A DNA stretch of 64,000 bases from Epiperipatus broadwayi (GCA_028023455.1 JAQFVV010000043.1:1671483-1735482); one strand, 5' to 3'. Positions 10,565 through 22,524 are shown, counted from the stretch's first letter. Notes: generated from the sequence alone by a model not told the origin. Numbers and translations: made by a program.

Positions 10565-11745
10565 AAAAATATTGTAATAACAATAAAGATAATAAATATA
10601 ATAGTGATTAACTATTATACATAATCTTTCAATCTGCAGAAATACTTTTGGTTAATTACTTAACATTCTTCAACTGCACACATGATCACCATTCCTTATG
10701 CTTGCTCATAACTGTTATTAAAATGCACTGGCTTGCACTAAGTGGCACTACTGTATGGAGAGTTTTGCCTGTCCTTCAACTGCTGTTAAATTCAAAAAAA
10801 CTTACTGGAAGCAAACGTCATTCAACTCAAATCTCAGGATTCCCAAATTTTAACAGCAGCTTGTCAATTATATTTATTTTATTTCGATTTATAAAAATTG
10901 GTTCATTTTTTCTTTTATTGTGGTTACACTCTTCGTGAAGAATCTTAATATTTTCAAGATCAAATAAACTTATATTTACATGTCCTTTCATAATCCAAGA
11001 AAACTGAAGCAGTCATTAAATTATTTTTTATTTTGTACACACTTGTGTTCCATTAATTTTTTCTCTATACTGCACCTCGATTCACCTATATATGATAAAC
11101 ATACACCCCCCAAAAATTTGATAAACAACATTACTTTTTTGCTTGACAGGTATAACACTTTTAGAATTATTCACTAACTTATTAATGTTATTTGTAACAC
11201 AAAATGAAGCATTTAATACATCCTTATATATATATTTCCTTAAAAAAATTCATTTAAGTATTTGATATATAGAGAATAGATATCCATTTTTTGTTATCAA
11301 TCTTTAACTCATTATACTTCTTTTTAAGTTTACAAAGTATTATTAATCTGTTCAAACTTAATTAACTTCAAGCAATCTCTTTGCAAATATTTCAATATTT
11401 TATAATTTATCACTTTGGTACTGTCATAAAAGGACATGTAAATATAAGTTTGAATTTGATCTCGAAAATGTTAAGATTCTTTGTGAAGAGAGAAACCATA
11501 ATAAATATAAAAAAATTAAGGAAACAATTTTCTTAAATAGAAAGAAAATGAATGTAATTAATAGATAAGCCATTAATATTAAAATTCGGGAATCCTGGGA
11601 TTTGAGTTGATAATATTTGCTTCCGGTATGTTTTTTCAATTTAATGGCAGTTGAAGATGGTTAAATAATTAATCAAAAGCACTTCTTTGGATTGAAAGAT
11701 TATGTGTAATAGTTAATCACAATTATATTTATTATTTTTATTATA
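10565..11745. repeat. large foldback element, about 1.2 kb
   Basis: The left arm (about 10565-10995, including an inserted FBR1) and right arm (about 11418-11745) are inverted copies. Shared blocks include TGATTAACTATTA, ATAATCTTTCAATC, CAACTCAAATC with CAGGATTCCC, GAAGAATCTTAA and AACTTATATTTACATGTCCT. Arm similarity is high but not perfect. The spacer of about 420 bases shows no coding capacity. No transposase is visible, so its mode of movement is unknown. Confidence 0.8.
10677..10773 (-). mobile_element. FBR1 retroposon-like element, short copy with 9-bp duplication
   Basis: CTTCAACTG occurs on both sides (10668-10676 and 10774-10782). The other foldback arm carries this site once and without the insert, so it serves as an empty-site control. 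The insert begins CACACATGATCACCATTCC and ends GGAGAGTTTTGCCTGTC, the constant ends of FBR1. The middle palindrome is deleted here. Confidence 0.8.
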
Positions 11746-11910
11746 TATATAATGTATACATTCTAAATGATATATACATAAGGGGTATACCTATTAACTT
11801 ATAGCATAAATATGTACTGATATTTATGTGTGTGTATGTCAAGTTGATTTAAAGTACAATATAGTTTTACATTTTTACTAAAAATTTAAAAATAATACAC
11901 AAATTTTAAA

Positions 11911-12116
11911 ATATTAAATGCTTTTATTTACTGTGTACTAAAAAGAAAAAAAGATTGTTTCCTCAACTATAATTAGGATTTTTAGATTTATCTTGAAATA
12001 AAAGCATGGCCCCCCCATGCTTTTATTTTTATTTCAAGTTAAATCTAAAAACCCTAATTGTGGTTAAAACAATTTTTTTTTCTTTTTAGTGCACAGTAAA
12101 TAAAAGCATTTAATAT
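11911..12116. repeat. long palindrome, arms of about 95 bp
   Basis: AAATGCTTTTATTTACTGTG on the left and its complement ending near 12114 on the right are the outer ends. The centre is the CCATGCTTTTATT region near 12010. Inner blocks such as TAGGATTTTTAGATTTA are mirrored with a few mismatches. Confidence 0.8.
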
Positions 12117-12117
12117 A

Positions 12118-12246
12118 AACAATTTTTTTTCTTCCATATGTCAAAGCATCGGCCGGGAAGCGAACCCACAACAACTGTCTGCAAGCAACTGCTTGCAAGG
12201 CGGCTGCACTGCCCTCTTGGCTATCAATGCTTGACAACAATTTTTT
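12118..12246 (-). mobile_element. tRNA-derived SINE, copy 2, with 11-bp target duplication
   Basis: It has the same layout as copy 1 on the minus strand: A-box-like GCCAAGAGGGCAG, GCAAGCAGTTGC, B-box-like GTGGGTTCGCTTCCCGG, CTTTGACATATGG and an A-rich tail. AACAATTTTTT flanks it at 12118-12128 and 12236-12246. It lies immediately beside the palindrome at 11911-12116. Confidence 0.8.
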
Positions 12247-12479
12247 ATCCCTATTATTAACATATACTGTAAAACAGAGACAAATGAATTAGAAATTATT
12301 TTAAAAAATGCAAAGAAGTTGATGAATAACAAATAATGCTATCAATGACAGAAGATTTAATATTATAAATATCCATTTTAAAATTAGTTAAATTAAATAG
12401 ATTTCTTAATTATTAAAATAGAGATTTAACTTAGGGTATTAGTATAGGTGTGAGTATAGTTGTGGGTTTGTAAAAAAAA

Positions 12480-12945
12480 GTTTGATATATTGGGTATGTA
12501 TCTTTGGAAATGCATTCTACTATTTAGAGAATAATAGGAGTTATTAATTTGGAAATGTTAAAGAAATGTTTGAAACCTATTAAACTTTAGAATCTCAATT
12601 AAAGGCCATACTGCGTAAAGAAAATTAGATTTGGTTAATATCTTCAGAAGAAATAATTTATTATCAGTAGTATATACAGTTTACATTAATCATTGCTGAA
12701 TATTAACAGAATAATTTAAAAGGTTAAATGCATATTTGTAAGTGTGTTTATGTTGCAGAGTAATATTGATTATAATATAGCCATTTATCATCTGCCAGCA
12801 AACATATTTATTGTTATCCATGTCCATTTATATGAGTTAAGAGCAAAATTGATTGGAGATTTGTTTCTTTTTGCTTTTCGAGGGCAGGTGACATAGCCCT
12901 GCACCATGAGCCCTAATAGGTATTTGAATTTATGAAATTATAAAT
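12480..12945 (+). repeat. dispersed repeat D1, copy a
   Basis: About 460 bases align with 19155-19600 in the same orientation. Shared blocks include TTATTAATTTGGAAAT, TTTAGAATCTCA, GAAGAAATAATTTA, GAGTAATATTGAT (against GAAGTAATATTGAT) and the final CATAGCCCTGCACCATGAGCC (against TGTAGCCTTGCACTATAAACC). No protein motif is evident. It is an unidentified interspersed repeat. Confidence 0.7.
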
Positions 12946-13099
12946 ATTGTACTAGTGATAAAATGATTTTGCCATTTTTGTATAGAAATTTATCACTTGC
13001 AGGCTTCTTGGTGGTTCTGCAGCATCACCTGGTGGCCATAGTATGCATAACCAAACACTACCAGTTTACTTAATGAAAGTTGTTTATTGACATAATCAT

Positions 13100-15960
13100 A
13101 ATAATTGTATCTGTAAAATATCTCAACTGATATCTTTCAATTGTGTTATGCAGTATGGACAATATTAAGATAATCTGAAATAATCACTAATAATAAAACA
13201 TCAAGAAGATATCAGTAGTGACAGAAATTGTGAATCAAGGAGAAAATTCATTTCCTAAATGTTGAATTCTGAACTCATTAACACGCTTAAAAGATATATT
13301 TAAAAGAGTATGTGTAATGTGTTCACAATAGTGTTAGAAGTGATCTTGGTAGTTAAGTCTGAAAAGTAAATTATTGAAAGAAATTTAGGCAGTATAATGT
13401 GAAAAGTCAAGCTCTGTAATGAATAAATATGAAATTGATACAAAAGAAAAATAACCTCTGGAAAATGGATGTATTTTGAATATGAATTTGAAGTTCAAGA
13501 TGTAGGATCATTTGTTGATAGCAGCATTGTATATAGTTTGTATACAAATAAACCCATTGTGATATTTATTAAACCAATATTTTCTTATATATATTTTCTT
13601 CAGAAATGTTTTCATCCAATATGTAAATCAAAGAGATTCATGATGGCCTGACTTAAGCTAGAAATAATTTATATTATGTAATAGTTATTGAATGAAATGG
13701 AAAGATAAATCAGAAGAGAAATCTTTAAAGATAAGTTATAGTGTCATATAGTATATCATGGAAATTTGAGATATAAGTACCTTTATAAGGGGATTGCGAG
13801 TTTAAACCCAATCTAAATCATCTTCCAGGTTCTGGAAGAATCTGTTGACGTCTAACCATACTAACAAAAGTTGCTGCAACATTAGACTAAATTGGTAACA
13901 TTCCCTTAGCATTTCAGTCACCAAGTGGCTGACATATATAAATTATAGTTATTTTATGAGACTTAATAAAGAGTAAACAATCATGAGAGGATTTATTCTG
14001 TGATCAAACAGTGGTAGAAAATTGAAAGGAAAAAATGATTTGATACATAATGCAGAAGAATATTTTGAGTAACTATAGAATACATGCAGATGCCATATGA
14101 CAAAATACAGTCTGAGATCAATATAAAATAAAAGCAGAAATGGAGTATTAATAGTTATGCAAAGAGATTCAGTCTAAAGATACTATTTTTATTTTTGAGA
14201 AATCCTATTTAAAAATTGTGTTAGCATTTTAAAAGGACTCAGTGATAACAAAGAAGTGAATATAACAGAAAATGAAGGAGTCAGAAATGGCACAATGAAA
14301 GCAAATATCTAAAATTAGAAATGAATGTACCAGAAGATACTTATTAAGAAGATAGTAGGGAGGTTTCATTTAAAGTTTTATCTAAAATACATAAGGGGAC
14401 GAGAAACCCAGCACAAAGATGGAGTTGAAAGAAAATTATCATCTCCAGCAAATGATGAAAAATCAGGACAATATAGCTAAACAAATAGAATGAATAGAAG
14501 TTAAAATAGTAAAGCAAATGGAAACTAAGATATCAAAGTAGAATAAATGGAAGATATGTAAGTTAATAAATGGAAACTAAGATTTATAATGTAAAAAAAC
14601 AAAAATTGAAAAAGCAGATCAAACAAAAGAATTAAAAGAAGACATGGAAATAAAATATGCTGAGATATGAAGAATACTAAATAAGACAAACAATGGAAGC
14701 ATCACATTTTGAATAAAGTATGATAAATAAATGAGAACCTTAGTCATGATTTGTAAGAAAATTTTGTAATTATGTTATTACAGAGAAAACAAGTTCAAAA
14801 TGTTCATGAAAGAACACAGATATAAAAGTGGCATTACAGTATGAGGTGATGGATTATATACTTGAGAGGCTGCTGGATCTTATAGATGAAAGTACAAGTA
14901 AATAAAATAAACAAGTAAATAAGATGAAAGTGAAGTAAATAAGATAAAAATTCAAGGACTTAGAGGAAGCAAAAGAAGCTATGGTGAAAATTTAGAAAAA
15001 GCTTGGTTTGGTGCAATGTCACAAGAGGAAGAAGTTAGTCCTATTGTGAATAAGATAAACAACATTGCATATAAGTTCCTGTGTGCATTAAGGATGATTA
15101 TGAAACTTAAGTTGTATTAGAAAAAAGTATGCAAGACAAATAATATATTACTATTGACTATAAATCAATATATGGAAATAGAAGTCTTGCATAACAAATG
15201 TGGAATGCAATATCATAAATGAAAATGAGATAAACATTTTTGTCACAAGTGATCATTTGGATGAAGATACCTAATAAAGGATGCACCAAAAGGGATATAA
15301 AATGTGATGTTTTGAATGGTCACTTCAGCGAAACAAATGTGAACAGATATCAAGTATGATTAAACAGATAAGATCCAGAGTAAAAGAAGCATTAATTTAA
15401 TGAATGAATTTTACCACCAAGAAGCTATAGAAATAGATAAAGCAGAACATATGAAGACCATTGAAATTTGAAAAATTATAAACAAGAAAAAATTGTCAAA
15501 ATTTATGGGAACAAAAAATGACAAAGTTCGTTAGCACTCTTAATAGAAAGATGCAACACCTAAAAATTCTGATGGGAAGTACCTGGAAAGATTCAAAAAA
15601 ATTGATTCACTAGAAAATGGATGGATGCTTTGAATATGTTAACAAAACCTATGCAAAGCCAAGACAGGTGATGTGTGACAGCAGTAGGCCAATGAAAACT
15701 GCTGTATCTACCAAAAATGAGATTTACAAACAAAATCCATGTAAGTTCTTAGCTATGTGACAATAGTGAGGACTTAATTGGAGTGTCATTTCAATAGAGC
15801 TTGAGGAAAATGACAAAGAATATGTGAAAATGACTCCAATAACAAGAAATATGGGGATATGAAATGGATATTTCATTGGCAGTTTTAGTCCATTGCCAAA
15901 ATTAGAGAAGAATAGGATATAGTATAAAATTAGAGAGATTTAGCATATAACTTATTTGAT
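13100..15960 (+). other. A-rich decayed stretch, possibly an old retroelement
   Basis: The plus strand is strongly purine-rich for almost 3 kb, unlike its flanks, and is full of GAAATG/AAATAG-like words. Short peptide-like runs appear (for example VPEDTY and FKVLSKIHKGTRNPAQRW near 14330-14420), but every frame is broken every few dozen codons and I recognise no domain. It resembles the coding strand of LINE-A in base use, so an old LINE-like element is a reasonable guess, not a demonstrated one. Confidence 0.3.
13780..13940 (+). repeat. possible tRNA-like SINE fragment
   Basis: GATTGCGAGTTTAAACCCAA resembles a pol III B box (GGTTCRANNCC) with one change. It is followed by a CTTCCAGGTTCTGGAAG hairpin and a TTGCTGCAAC segment. 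No convincing A box lies upstream. It may belong to a different SINE from the main family. Confidence 0.2.
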
Positions 15961-16440
15961 AATAAATATAACTAATTAAATGTAATAATTTAAGCTTCAA
16001 ATATTACATATTTACAGACACATTAATTTATGTATGCATATTAGAACATTTGTGAAAGTACATTTTTTTCAACATAAATTTAGTCAATATTTTACATTTC
16101 AACACTAACTCCACTGATTTTTTCAATTTAGGACCAAAGAAAACTAATTTGCCACATCTTGGCAGTTTGGCCCTATTTTGCTTATGCTTATTTTACTGTA
16201 AAAATAGTTAAATTTATATTAGTATTTTGATTTAAAAAAGTCAAGACAGTATTTTTGAGATAAATTTGAATGTCTATTACCATATATGGTATTCAAAATG
16301 GTGCTTGAAAACAGTTGACTATGATTAGGAGTTTCTAACTGTCAATGTAAAAGCACCTGTAAAATCTAATTTTTCATGATAGATTTTGAAAATTAAAATT
16401 TTTTTTCCATAACTATTTACATATTTATAATTATTTTTTA

Positions 16441-16760
16441 TAATATACTGACATTATGGTTAGATAAAGATTTTTATTCAAAAATATTTCATTTTACAAG
16501 AATAGTCAAAAGAAATGAATAATGAGCATTTGCTACTTGTAAGTCAAGAGGTGTCAATGACATTTGGCGGTCACAAATAGAAAACTTGTTTTCATTATTA
16601 CTTATATATCTATATTTATTTTTCACAATATTGACTAATAATGTGGTTAGAAATAGATTTTTATTCAAAATTATTTAATTTGATAAGAAAAGATAAAAGA
16701 ATTAATAATCAGAACTGCTTATTTGTAAATCAAGATAAATTAACGGTGATCACAACTTGT
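16441..16760 (+). repeat. diverged direct duplication
   Basis: The segment starting ATTATGGTTAGATAAAGATT (16453) and continuing through the GAATAATGAGCATTTGCTAC region is repeated about 185 bases on as AATGTGGTTAGAAATAGATT with AATAATCAGAACTGCTTATT. Identity is moderate. Confidence 0.55.
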
Positions 16761-17029
16761 AATTGGTTGAAAAATAATTATATTACTTTAATGCAGTCAG
16801 TTTTGCTATATTTTTTTACAGTTATGAATTTTGTTTTCAATTTTTCATTATTTGTGTCCTTTCTGTCGGATCTAAACATATAGACTTAATATATATTAAT
16901 TATATTTGAATGTAAAATAATTCAATTTTTACAAACTAAATTAAAATAATTCTGATTTTTTTATTTTCATATTTTATGAATAAAACTCACTGATAAATAA
17001 AAGAAATAATTCAATCCAATCTGATGAAT

Positions 17030-17556
17030 GAAAAAATGATCAGGGAAAAGGTTAAACTTGGTTTGAGTGCTTTTTGGTAAAAATAACTTATTAAAAGGGA
17101 ATATGCTTATGTGTTTGAAAAGGAAGGTTTTTAATAAATGTGTTTTACCAGTTCTTACTTATGGATGTGAGAATTGGACACTTAATAGAAGAGCAATACA
17201 GAGACTTCAAACCACTCAAAGAAGTATAGAGAGATGCATGTTAGGAGTAATGAGATTGAAAGCACAATATATGGGTAAGAGAGCAAACAGGTGTTACTGA
17301 CATCATTGAATGAATTAAAAGACTGGAGTGGAGTTGGGCTGGACATAGTGCTAGAAGAGATGGTAATAGATGGACAATTGAAATCTTAAACCGGATTCCA
17401 AGAGATTGTAAAAGACCCAGAAAGAGACCACATGTGAGATGGATGGATGAAATAAAGTGTGCAAGAATGGTGTGGAGAGAGTCAGAGAAGATGAATTGAA
17501 CTTGGAGAGACCTTCATCCTGCAGTGGATTGATAATGGTTGACAATGATGATGATA
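17030..17556 (+). mobile_element. RTE-like LINE 3' fragment, copy 1
   Basis: This is the C-terminal part of an RTE-like reverse transcriptase polyprotein. It reads KVFNKCVLPVLTYGCENWTL, LQTTQRSIERCMLGV, then (after a frame change) RLEWSWAGHSARRDGNRWT with pieces resembling PRDCKRPRKRP and MDEI. It ends in an untranslated tail GCAGTGGATTGATAATGGTT followed by GATGATGAT. Such TGA-rich 3' tails are usual for RTE elements. Frameshifts and stops make it non-functional, and the catalytic RT core is absent. Copies at 28338-28874 and 18938-19150 share the same end. Confidence 0.8.
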
Positions 17557-17975
17557 TGTGGAAGTGAAAAATAATATAAAACTCTTCAGTTTTGCATAAG
17601 GTAAAAAAGAAAATAGAAAAGTAAGCATTATATTCCCAAAGAAGTTATCTTGAAGTTATATATAAAAAACAAAAGAATTTTTGTTCACTCATCATCCTGT
17701 TTCCAGCTTTATGAAGTAGATGGACTGTATTTGCTTATATTTGGCTATTTTTCCTGGATTTCTCTAGGATCTTTTTGTTGTATTGTTTGCCTGTTTTAAA
17801 GTGGTGTCCTGATTATTATTTTCTATGTTTATCGTTAATTGTTCTCAAATCAGCTAAAATAATTCTTCCGAGTAAGAAATGTTTATAATAGTTTGAAATT
17901 CAATGGCAATTTATATTACAATTTCCAGGTTGCCTGAAAATCTATATATATCACCAAAAATATACATAACAGATA

Positions 17976-18136
17976 AGAATATGATTTAAACCATCAAACA
18001 TCACATGATCACCATTCTTTATGCTTATACAAGCTGTTTTCCACAGAGGCAACTCTCCATATAGTAGCGTCAATCTGGCTTGCCCTGAGTGGCGCTACTG
18101 TATGGAGAATTTTGCCTCTGTGAAGAATATGATTTA
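17976..18136 (-). mobile_element. FBR1 retroposon-like element, compact copy with 13-bp duplication
   Basis: AGAATATGATTTA flanks it at 17976-17988 and 18124-18136. It begins near ACATCACATGATCACCATTC and ends GGAGAATTTTGCCTCTG. The two inverted ends (CAGAGGCAACTCTCCATATA and its partner) almost abut here, so the transcript would form one tight hairpin. The hammerhead-like middle is missing. Confidence 0.85.
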
Positions 18137-18510
18137 TTTATACATCTTTATTTTTAATGTAGACTTTTGCTGTAACTTTCACACACAAAAAAGAGAATTA
18201 TTTTAAAATTTTAGTTATATATTACCAGTGTAATTTGTTTTTAATTTGCTCTTGTTGTTAAAGTTTGCTAAAAAAAGAAAACTTTTTTATAACCTTATAT
18301 TTATTTATACTACATAATAATCTTTGTTATATTTCTTTTGATATAGTCAACATTTTAAATAGTAGAAATTTTACTAAGGAGTAGAATGATAATTAATTCT
18401 AATGCAATGATGTTGTGCAATTATATAATCACGGCTGAAAAAAAAAGTCCGTCATATATAATTTTGAAAATATAAATTTTATTTAACGCACATTGATTAC
18501 GTAAGTAATA

Positions 18511-18690
18511 TTTACTAAGACAATAAACCTTTAAGCATGTGCGCTTGAAAATACGAAGATAGGGACCTCTGCAGGTCCCTACGTTCGTATTTTTAAGCGC
18601 ACATGCTTAAGCTTGTGGTTAAGACCTGTAGAGGTCCCTACCTTCGTATTTTCAAGCGCATATGCTTAAAGGTTTACTGCCTTAGTAAAT
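18511..18690. repeat. P2 palindromic repeat, fullest copy
   Basis: Outer arms TTTACTAAGACAATAAACCT (18511) and AGGTTTACTGCCTTAGTAAA (ending 18690) are inverted copies. Inside, the ATACGAAGATAGGGACCTCT block appears three times in alternating orientation, giving a compound palindrome. The flank at 18487-18503 (CGCACATTGATTACGTA) is shared with 3257-3282. No coding sequence. This fits a MITE-like or foldback element. Confidence 0.75.
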
Positions 18691-18937
18691 TTTGAAATGT
18701 GTTTCTAGAAAGTTATTGTGAAAGATATTTTATTTTACAGGTTCAATCTTCGAGTATTTTTAAAATATGGATTTTTCACATATTCGGATTAAAGAAAAAC
18801 GAGTTTGGAATTATTTTTTAAAAATGCAAATAACTTGATGAATAAGGAATATTGCTATAAATAAAAAAAAGATTCAATGTCCTAATAAAACTTGAGCTAT
18901 TAGGATGCGAAAAACAATGTTTGATATATATACATAT

Positions 18938-19150
18938 TGCTAGAAGAGATGATAATCGATGGACCATTGAGTCTTCAGCGGGATTCCAAGAGATTGTAAA
19001 TGACCTAGAAAGATACCACATATGAGATGAACGAATGGAATAAGAACGTTTGCTGGTGTGATATGGAGAAGAGAGGCTAGAGATCAGAGAAGATGTATTA
19101 AACTTGGAAAGATTTTCCTCCTACAGTGGATTGATAATGGTTGAAACTAA
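18938..19150 (+). mobile_element. RTE-like LINE 3' fragment, copy 2
   Basis: ATTGCTAGAAGAGATGATAA through GGATTGATAATGGTTGAAAC aligns with the last 200 bases of the RTE-like fragments at 17030-17556 and 28338-28874. It is short, 5' truncated and frameshifted. It joins the D1 repeat almost directly. Confidence 0.75.
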
Positions 19151-19154
19151 AGAT

Positions 19155-19600
19155 ATATATGGTATACATCTTTGAAAATTGATTATTCTATTATTTAGAA
19201 AATGTTGAATTATTAATTTGGAAATATAAAAGAGATGTTTGAAATCTATGTAAGTTTAGAATCTCAGTTAAAGGCAATACTGAATGAAGAAATTGGTCTT
19301 GATTAATATCATCACCTGAAGAAATAATTTACATCTTATTGTCATTAGCATATGCAGTTTGGATTAATTATAGTTGAATATTAATGGAATGACTTAAAGA
19401 GTTAAGTGTAAAGAAGTGCATGTGTTATGAAGTAATATTGATATAGCTATTCACCACTTTTGTTAGTGAATATGTTTAATGTCAGCGATGACTAGTCATA
19501 CAAGTTAAGAAAATTGACCAGGGATTTATTCTCATAAACAGTCCATGTAGCCTTGCACTATAAACCCTACTTAGATATTTCAGTAATGAAGTTATGGATA
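19155..19600 (+). repeat. dispersed repeat D1, copy b
   Basis: It aligns with 12480-12945 over its whole length in the same orientation. See that entry for shared blocks. Both copies have drifted with small indels. Confidence 0.7.
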
Positions 19601-19612
19601 TTGTTTTAATGA

Positions 19613-20070
19613 TAAAATTCAAAGTGAATATTTTGACATCTTATTTCTGCCGATCTCCCATTCCCCAATAATCACTTGTTTGCGTTATGCTCTAAGCACG
19701 TGCATAGTTATCACAATCATCTATAGCAATTTTTTCAGGGGTTCCCTTCACACTTTTCTTTTAATTCCTATTTAAGTAAATAAAAATGTTTATTATTTTT
19801 CAATACCTATTATAAAATTATATATATTTTTCCAATTTTAAAATCCTAATGTTCAAAGCGAATATTTTGTCATCTTATTTTTGTTGACCAATGATCGTAT
19901 CTTTGCTTTATTCTCTATGCATGCTTGTAGTATTACGATCATTGATTGTGGGGGAGGCGGGTCCCATTCACACTTTTCTCTTGGTTATTTAAGTAAATAA
20001 AAAATGTTTATTATTTTTTAATACCTATTATAAAATCATTTTTTATCAATTTTAAAATCCTACTGCGGCT
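19613..20070 (+). repeat. tandem duplication, unit of about 236 bp
   Basis: TTCAAAGTGAATATTTTGAC (19618) recurs as TTCAAAGCGAATATTTTGTC near 19853. Both units then hold CACACTTTTCT, TATTTAAGTAAATAAAAA, a TTTATTATTTTT tract, CCTATTATAAAAT and AATTTTAAAATCCTA in order. Confidence 0.75.
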
Positions 20071-20160
20071 TAAATTTGAAGTAAAACAGTAATTCTTTAA
20101 CTATTATTGCATCCATTGATAATGTTTGAATATACTAACTATATATAGTTTGATAATGCT

Positions 20161-20650
20161 AATAATTTTAATCACACATAAATGATTTTTACTGCTGATC
20201 AAATATGTAATATTTACAAATATAAATACTTCACAGAACACTCATGTCGGAATACATTACTAGGACAAATTGTAAGCAGATTCTAAAGAACCATTTTTAA
20301 ATAAATTTGCAAATACGTTATCTTTTTATTAATTCATTCTGTCTGATAAAAGATATCCTCTTTCATCTGATCTTCAACCATATATATTGTAAATAAATCA
20401 AGCATTGATACCAAAAGAAGTATGCTTGATTTATTTATAGTATATACAGTTGAAAAGCATATCTCCTTTTATCAGACAGAAATTAATAAAAGGGTAACTT
20501 ATTTGCAAATTTATTTTAAAAATGGTTCTTTAGAATTGCAATTTGTCCTAGTAAGTGTTTGGATATAATTGTTCTATGAAGTATTTATAATCATAAATGT
20601 TGCATATTTGATCTGCAGTAAAAACCACTTATGTGTGATTAAAATTATTT
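20161..20650. repeat. large palindrome, arms of about 240 bp
   Basis: The outer ends AATAATTTTAATCACACATA and TATGTGTGATTAAAATTATT are exact inverted copies. Inner matching blocks include the AGAACCATTTTTAAATAAAT region, CTGTCTGATAAAAGATATCC and AAATAAATCAAGCAT on either side of a short centre near 20410. No coding content. Confidence 0.85.
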
Positions 20651-20737
20651 GTATTTAATTTAAATTAAAATGTGAAACAATAAACTGGCTTGATTTATAA
20701 ACTAAGATTGCCGCTAATATAAAGTTTGTTTTTTTAA

Positions 20738-20915
20738 GTATCAATAATTTATTTACAATATATATGATCGAAGGTCAGATGAAGAGACAATCTTTTATCA
20801 GATAATGTTATATTTGCAAGTTTATTTAAAAGTGATTCGTTAGAATCTGCATGCAGTTTGTTCTAGTGATGTATTCGGACGTGATTGTTCTGTGAAGTGT
20901 TTACAGTTTGATAAT
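20738..20915. repeat. third copy of the 20161-20650 palindrome arm
   Basis: This diverged copy of the right arm lies in the same orientation and just downstream: ATTTATTTACAATATATATG, CTTTTATCAGATAA, TTTGCAAGTTTATTTAAAAG, TTTGTTCTAGTGATGTATTC. Differences are more numerous than between the two main arms. Confidence 0.7.
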
Positions 20916-21004
20916 TGTGTATTGTTTACGATCACATTTCTCTACATTTTTTAGGTATACTTGTCTGTGAGTCCCCCCCCCCCTATTTTTGAAAATCATT
21001 AATA

Positions 21005-21845
21005 ATTATTTTAAGTTCTTTATCAGCCAATGATGAAAAAAAATCCTCAGTAACTCTTAGCTTGGATGGTTATCCAATCGAGAATGTAAATCAATTCGAA
21101 TACCTTGGTACTTTTATAAGTAAAAAGGTTAACATAGTTATTCAAATACAATGTAAACTTTAATGCCTGCTGATACTGTTAACAAGTTAAAATAATATTT
21201 CACCATAGGGAAATAACTACTGCAATTAATCTGTGTATAGTGGTATTTTATCTAGTTTATTGGATGGAAATGAGATTTGGACAATCTATCAATGCAACGT
21301 AATCATTAGAGAAGTTTCATTTAAAGATGCTCCATAAAATTCTAAAAATATAATGACAAGATCATAAAACCAACCATATGTTCATCAACTTTCTGAATGT
21401 GATATTATAGTATCCACCATTGTAACGTCACATTTTCTTTGGATTAGACCTCACATTTTCTTTGGATTAGACCGAGAAAATGAAGGAAGAATGCCAAACT
21501 TCTTAAAAGGGTGTTTTATGGTGAACTTAAGCATAGTTGTTGTGAGAGAGGTAGACCTCAATTATGTTATAAGGATTATCTGAAAGATCTTCTTAAGAGC
21601 TACAATATTGATTGTTTCTATTGGAAAGATATGGTAAAAAACAAAACACATTAGAGAGCTACAATTAGATATGGTGTTAAAATATTTCATAAAAGTTTCC
21701 TGTTAAAAAAATCAAAAGACAGCATAGTAAAATATCAGACAAACAGAAGAATGGGCCAGCATATTCTATATGTGGATGTATTTGCATTTCATGGATTGGT
21801 TTTATTGGAGTAGAAGAGCTATATTCATTTACAAGTGGCTAATAG
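21005..21845 (+). mobile_element. LINE-B, a second non-LTR retrotransposon remnant
   Basis: This decayed RT C-terminal region is unrelated to LINE-A. LSLDGYPIENVNQFEYLGTF (near 21060-21120) matches the usual sequence shortly after the RT catalytic core. It is followed by LLDGNEIWTIYQCN, FHLKMLHKILK with QDHKTN, then FYGEL-like, RPQLCYKDYLKDLLKSYNID and ATIRYGVKIFHKS pieces. This is the order seen in many LINE proteins with a WQDH block. Several stops and at least three frame changes separate them. A perfect 23-base tandem duplication at 21428-21473 interrupts the middle. Confidence 0.75.
21428..21473 (+). repeat. perfect tandem duplication of 23 bp
   Basis: TCACATTTTCTTTGGATTAG plus ACC occurs twice back to back (21428-21450, 21451-21473) without a difference, inside the LINE-B remnant. 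Confidence 0.9.
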
Positions 21846-22524
21846 ATGTATGGATTTTACATTAGGTCTTAGTATTTTTACTTTGGGTTTTCAATTTTCA
21901 GGCATATTCAGTAATATTTTCTTCAAAGAAGTCTGTTATAGTGGACAAAATATTATTTCTTTTTTTCAGAAGTAACCAGTTTTTTTGTTGTTGACCAAAA
22001 TTATCTCAAGCATATGGAGATTAGGCACAAAGTTCAAAATGAGGAAACTAATTACATCAGAAATAATAAAATTTAATATTGAATATCAGACGCTTAATCA
22101 TATCAATGAGGTGAATTCTCATGCTTTTTTTCCTAGTTTAAATGCCTTTTACGTACCCAAATAGTTTGATGATTTTCCAAGCTAATTCTTTTCTAAATCA
22201 ACCATAGAAGTTATAGTAAATATTTTAATATGAAGATTTTATTGATGTATATTATTATTTTTTTTGTATCATCTGTTTTGCTGCGTATATATTTTTCTTT
22301 TTGGTTATGCATAAATATATAAAGTGAGATTTAACTTCTTAAAGAATGTACTTCTTAGTATAAATTCAAGATTATAATATCTAAAAATATAAAAAACATT
22401 TGCGAAATACGATTTTTAGGATGGATTGTGGGATACCCCAACAAAAATTCAGTAAGAAAAAATAAAATTAGCATTGTACATGTAGATATATACAAAAAAT
22501 TATATATCTTTGATAATGAATAAT

